Under the pieces are notes generated by a model. It was not told the DNA's origin. It saw only the letters and a list, made by a program, of their open reading frames with translations, and did no database searches. Positions 61,347 through 64,000 of a stretch of DNA of 64,000 nucleotides are shown in pieces (positions within the stretch are counted from its first letter, which is position 1; each line of letters opens with the position of its first letter). The stretch covers positions 3,316,501 through 3,380,500 of the forward strand of contig NZ_CP029550.1 of NCBI RefSeq assembly GCF_003173715.1, in the 5' to 3' direction. The stretch is from Methylobacterium durans. Its GTDB lineage: Bacteria > Pseudomonadota > Alphaproteobacteria > Rhizobiales > Beijerinckiaceae. A program made the position numbers and the translations under genes.

Positions 61347-61973
61347 GTGCGACCCTGGCGCGAGGGACCGGGCGACCGGCGCAGCTACCATCACGGGAAC
61401 CTGAAGGAAGCCCTGATCGAGGCCGCCCGCCGCTTCATCGCCGAGCGTGGCGTCGGCGGCTTCACGCTGGTCGACGCCGCCAGGCTCGTCGGCGTGACGC
61501 CGGCCGCGCTCTACCGCCATTTCCGCGGCCGCGAGGCCCTGCTGGAGGAGGTGGCGGGCCGCGGATTCACCGACCTCGCCGAGCGGCTCGCCCGGGCTCT
61601 CACCTCCCGCGGCACGCCGCTGGAGCGCTTCACCCGCATGGGGGAGGCCTACCTCGCCTTCGCCGAGGAGGAGCCCGGCTACTACGCGGCGATCTTCGAG
61701 ACGCGCAGCGTCCAGCTCGGCCCCCCGACACAGGGCCGGCCGAGCCCGTTCGACCTCTTGGTCGAGGCCCTGCAATCGACCTTCCCGGAGGGTTTCGGCG
61801 GCGTCGCCCCGCGCTTCATCGCCCTTGAGGTCTGGGCGCTCTCGCACGGGCTCGCCACCCTCTCGGCGGCAGGACAGCTTCCGAGCGGACCGGGCGTCCC
61901 AGACAAGTACGAGCTGCTGCGGGCCGGCGTGCTCGCTCTCGTGCACGGCGCCCGCGCCGGCAACACCGCCTGA
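61347..61973 (+). CDS. TetR/AcrR family transcriptional regulator
   Basis: The 208-residue protein has an N-terminal TetR helix-turn-helix: SYHHGNLKEALIEAARRFIA, then GFTLVDAARLVGVTPAALYR and HFRGREALLEEVAGRGF. The C-terminal ligand-binding region belongs to the WHG/TetR_C_33-type group (EEEPGYYAAIFETRSVQL). GTG 61347 is preferred because GAGGAG lies six bases before it; the in-frame ATG at 61320 has no ribosome-binding site. The ligand and targets are unknown. It probably regulates itself or the divergent small gene. Confidence 0.9.
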   Translation: MRPWREGPGDRRSYHHGNLKEALIEAARRFIAERGVGGFTLVDAARLVGVTPAALYRHFRGREALLEEVAGRGFTDLAERLARALTSRGTPLERFTRMGEAYLAFAEEEPGYYAAIFETRSVQLGPPTQGRPSPFDLLVEALQSTFPEGFGGVAPRFIALEVWALSHGLATLSAAGQLPSGPGVPDKYELLRAGVLALVHGARAGNTA

Positions 61974-62050
61974 CCGCGCCGCGACGCGGCATCCGGACGC
62001 GCCGCGAAAACAGGTGTCGGCTACCCTTGAAACCCCGCCGCAGCGCCCGC

Positions 62051-62069
62051 ATGTGAATGTGGTTCACAT
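62051..62069. promoter_or_regulatory. Inverted repeat upstream of the DUF2852 gene
   Basis: ATGTGAA-TGTGG-TTCACAT is a perfect 7-base inverted repeat 20 bases before the GTG start at 62090, in an AT-richer patch. It has the size and symmetry of a dimeric regulator operator (Crp-like half-sites TGTGA/TCACA are contained in it). Binding by the TetR protein encoded just upstream or by a Crp-type regulator is possible. Confidence 0.5.
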
Positions 62070-62089
62070 TAACATCGGAGCCGTGAACC

Positions 62090-62554
62090 GTGAGCTTCTC
62101 CTCCACTTCCTCTTGGTCGAGCGGCAAGGTGTGCCGCAGCGGCCCCTTCCCGCGCCGCTCCATCGAGATCGGTGCGATCGTCGTGAGCTTCATCTACTGG
62201 TGGCCGCTCGCGGTCGCCTACGTCGCCTGGAAGCTCGCGGGCTACCCGGCGCTCAACGAGATGCGGGACCTCGCCAGCCGCGGCGTCTCCTCCTGGAACG
62301 GCGGCCCGCGCCCTGCCTCCCGCTTCGCCCGCGCCTTCGAGGCGGCGAACGGGGGCACGGGCAACCTGGCCTTCGACGAGTATCGCAAGGCCGAGCTCGA
62401 CCGGCTCGACGCGCAGCGCCGCGCTCTCCAGGAAGAGAGCCGGGCCTTCGCCGAGTTCGTCGAGGAGCTGAAGCGGGCTAAGGACCGCGAGCAGTTCGAC
62501 GCCTTCATGGCCAAGCGCAGGGCGCAGGGCCCGGACGGCACCGCGAACGTCTGA
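62090..62554 (+). CDS. DUF2852 family protein
   Basis: The 154-residue protein starts with a Ser-rich segment, followed by a membrane helix ([20 protein letters not shown], about residues 25-44) and WKLAGYP. A cytoplasmic helical region carries the conserved [40 protein letters not shown] and [13 protein letters not shown]. This is the DUF2852 pattern of alphaproteobacteria; members often lie near regulators and have no assigned function. GTG 62090 is the start, behind GGAG at 62077-62080. The inverted repeat at 62051-62069 suggests regulated expression, and a terminator follows. Confidence 0.87.
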   Translation: MSFSSTSSWSSGKVCRSGPFPRRSIEIGAIVVSFIYWWPLAVAYVAWKLAGYPALNEMRDLASRGVSSWNGGPRPASRFARAFEAANGGTGNLAFDEYRKAELDRLDAQRRALQEESRAFAEFVEELKRAKDREQFDAFMAKRRAQGPDGTANV

Positions 62555-62580
62555 TCGAGCCCGCATCGACGACGAATCTT

Positions 62581-62614
62581 CGGGCTCCCCGCCACATGGC
62601 GGGGAGCCCGTCTT
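62581..62614 (+). terminator. Terminator after the DUF2852 gene
   Basis: CGGGCTCCCCGCC (62581-62593) pairs perfectly with GGCGGGGAGCCCG (62598-62610) across ACAT, followed by TCTT. The stem is strong although the T-run is short. It separates the DUF2852 gene from upp. Confidence 0.8.
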
Positions 62615-62670
62615 GCATGTGGGCGGCGTTGCGCCTTTCGTGTTCGGCGCGCCACGGCAGGAGAGGATCG

Positions 62671-63312
<642 letters not shown>

Positions 63313-63438
63313 CGGGGGCCCGGACGCCCAAAAGCGTGGATGGGCCGGCCCGCACCCGCGCCTCGGCCCTTGCCAAGGGGCGGATCGGCCGCAACTAAGG
63401 GCGCGACTTCGCGACCCCGAGCGCCAGGAGACGCCGTG

Positions 63439-64000
63439 ATGCCAGCCACCGGGAACCTGCCCGAGACCATGCGCCAGATCCGCTTCACCGGCGCCGGCGG
63501 ACCGGACGTGATCGCGGTGGAGACTGCGCCGCTCCCGGCGCCCGCCCCCGGGCAGCTTCTGATCGAGGTGGCGGCGGCGGGCATCAACCGGCCCGACGTG
63601 ATGCAGCGCCTCGGCAATTATCCGCCGCCGAAGGGCGCCACCGAGATACCGGGGCTCGAGGTCGCCGGCCGGATCGCGGCGCTCGGCGAGGGCGTCACGG
63701 GTTTCGCGGTCGGCGACGAGGTCTGCGCCCTCACGATCAGCGGCGGCTACGCGGAGTTCGCCGTGGCCGAGGCCGGTCAGGTCCTGCCGAAGCCGGGGCC
63801 CCTCTCGCTCGTCGAGGCGGCCGGCGTGCCCGAGACGTTCTTCACGGTCTACTCGAACGTGATCCAGCGCGGGCGCCTGAAGGCCGGCGAGAGCTTCCTC
63901 GTCCATGGCGGATCGAGCGGGATCGGCTCGACGGCGATCCAGATCGCCAAGCGCCACGGCGCCCGCGTCTTCGCCACGGCGGGCTCGGCCGAGAAGTGCC
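63439..64000 (+). CDS. NAD(P)H quinone oxidoreductase (zinc-independent MDR family), 5' part
   Basis: The first 187 residues are present before the window ends. It is a medium-chain reductase without zinc ligands: MRQIRFTGAGGPDVIAVETA, GQLLIEVAAAGINRPDVMQR, PPPKGATEIPGLEVAGRIAA and the nucleotide-binding start SFLVHGGSSGIGSTAIQIAK. This is the pattern of the PIG3/QorA-type quinone oxidoreductases, which reduce quinones with NADPH. The ATG at 63439 follows CAGGAG at 63425-63430; ATG 63469 is a shorter alternative. The 3' end is beyond the window. Confidence 0.9.
   Translation, partial: MPATGNLPETMRQIRFTGAGGPDVIAVETAPLPAPAPGQLLIEVAAAGINRPDVMQRLGNYPPPKGATEIPGLEVAGRIAALGEGVTGFAVGDEVCALTISGGYAEFAVAEAGQVLPKPGPLSLVEAAGVPETFFTVYSNVIQRGRLKAGESFLVHGGSSGIGSTAIQIAKRHGARVFATAGSAEKC

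Overview
The window is about 64 kb of very GC-rich chromosome from an alphaproteobacterium, almost certainly a Methylobacterium or close relative (Methylobacteriaceae). The left edge carries the serine-cycle set in the order mtkA (3' end), mtkB, ppc, mclA, the arrangement known from methylotrophic Methylobacterium. The split F0 operon with paired b and b' subunits, CcrM beside MutY, a DUF721 protein and a DsbA-like protein, a single bifunctional Rsh downstream of rpoZ, a Porin_2 family porin and a polyhydroxyalkanoate-system protein all fit the Rhizobiales. I see no prophage, insertion sequence, CRISPR array, tRNA or rRNA.

Layout. 0-5.2 kb: serine cycle (malyl-CoA synthetase, PEP carboxylase, malyl-CoA lyase). 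5.3-7.3 kb: small unknown genes, one frameshifted. 7.3-13.2 kb: FNT-family transporter, molybdopterin-binding-fold protein, sfsA, FkbM methyltransferase, alpha/beta hydrolase and an ABC-2 exporter pair. 13.2-16.1 kb: F0 ATP synthase operon atpI-B-E-b'-b on the minus strand, with a consensus-like promoter at its head. 16.2-20.1 kb: DsbA-like, DUF721, mutY and convergent ccrM. 20.8-28.2 kb: RlpA-like protein, PHA-system protein, Uup-type ABC-F ATPase, major porin, a BON/OmpA-like envelope protein. 28.2-34.6 kb: Slt transglycosylase, dapA, smpB, peroxiredoxin, NYN protein, pyrE (frameshifted). 34.7-41.4 kb: rsh, rpoZ, then fabD-fabG-acpP-fabF. 41.5-47.9 kb: YidB-like protein, three Tad pilus-type TadE/TadG proteins, a secreted unknown, uvrB. 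48-57.6 kb: a tandem pair of PAS-HTH regulators in decay, an ankyrin protein translationally coupled to a PQQ-type dehydrogenase, an O-antigen ligase-type protein, a Crp/Fnr regulator, a broken esterase, an SLT-SPOR protein and a fragment that looks like an autotransporter end. 57.7-64 kb: double ABC ATPase, deoB, TetR regulator, DUF2852 protein, upp and the start of a quinone oxidoreductase.

Two observations stand out. First, dispersed palindromic elements lie between genes, at about 1.2, 6.4, 32.2 and 60.7 kb. The two long copies share flanks but carry a 15-base core in opposite orientations. Second, at least six genes are interrupted by single-base indels that all fall in short G or C runs (7.14, 34.42, 45.34, 48.12, 55.53 and 57.55 kb), including the housekeeping genes pyrE and uvrB. 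That pattern points to homopolymer errors in the assembly, so these genes should be rechecked before being called pseudogenes. The 48-49 kb regulator copy is an exception because it also carries a substitution-type stop codon. I did not find a clearly novel multi-gene defence or biosynthetic system. The most unusual locus is the PAS-HTH pair, ankyrin and PQQ-dehydrogenase neighbourhood at 48-52.5 kb.
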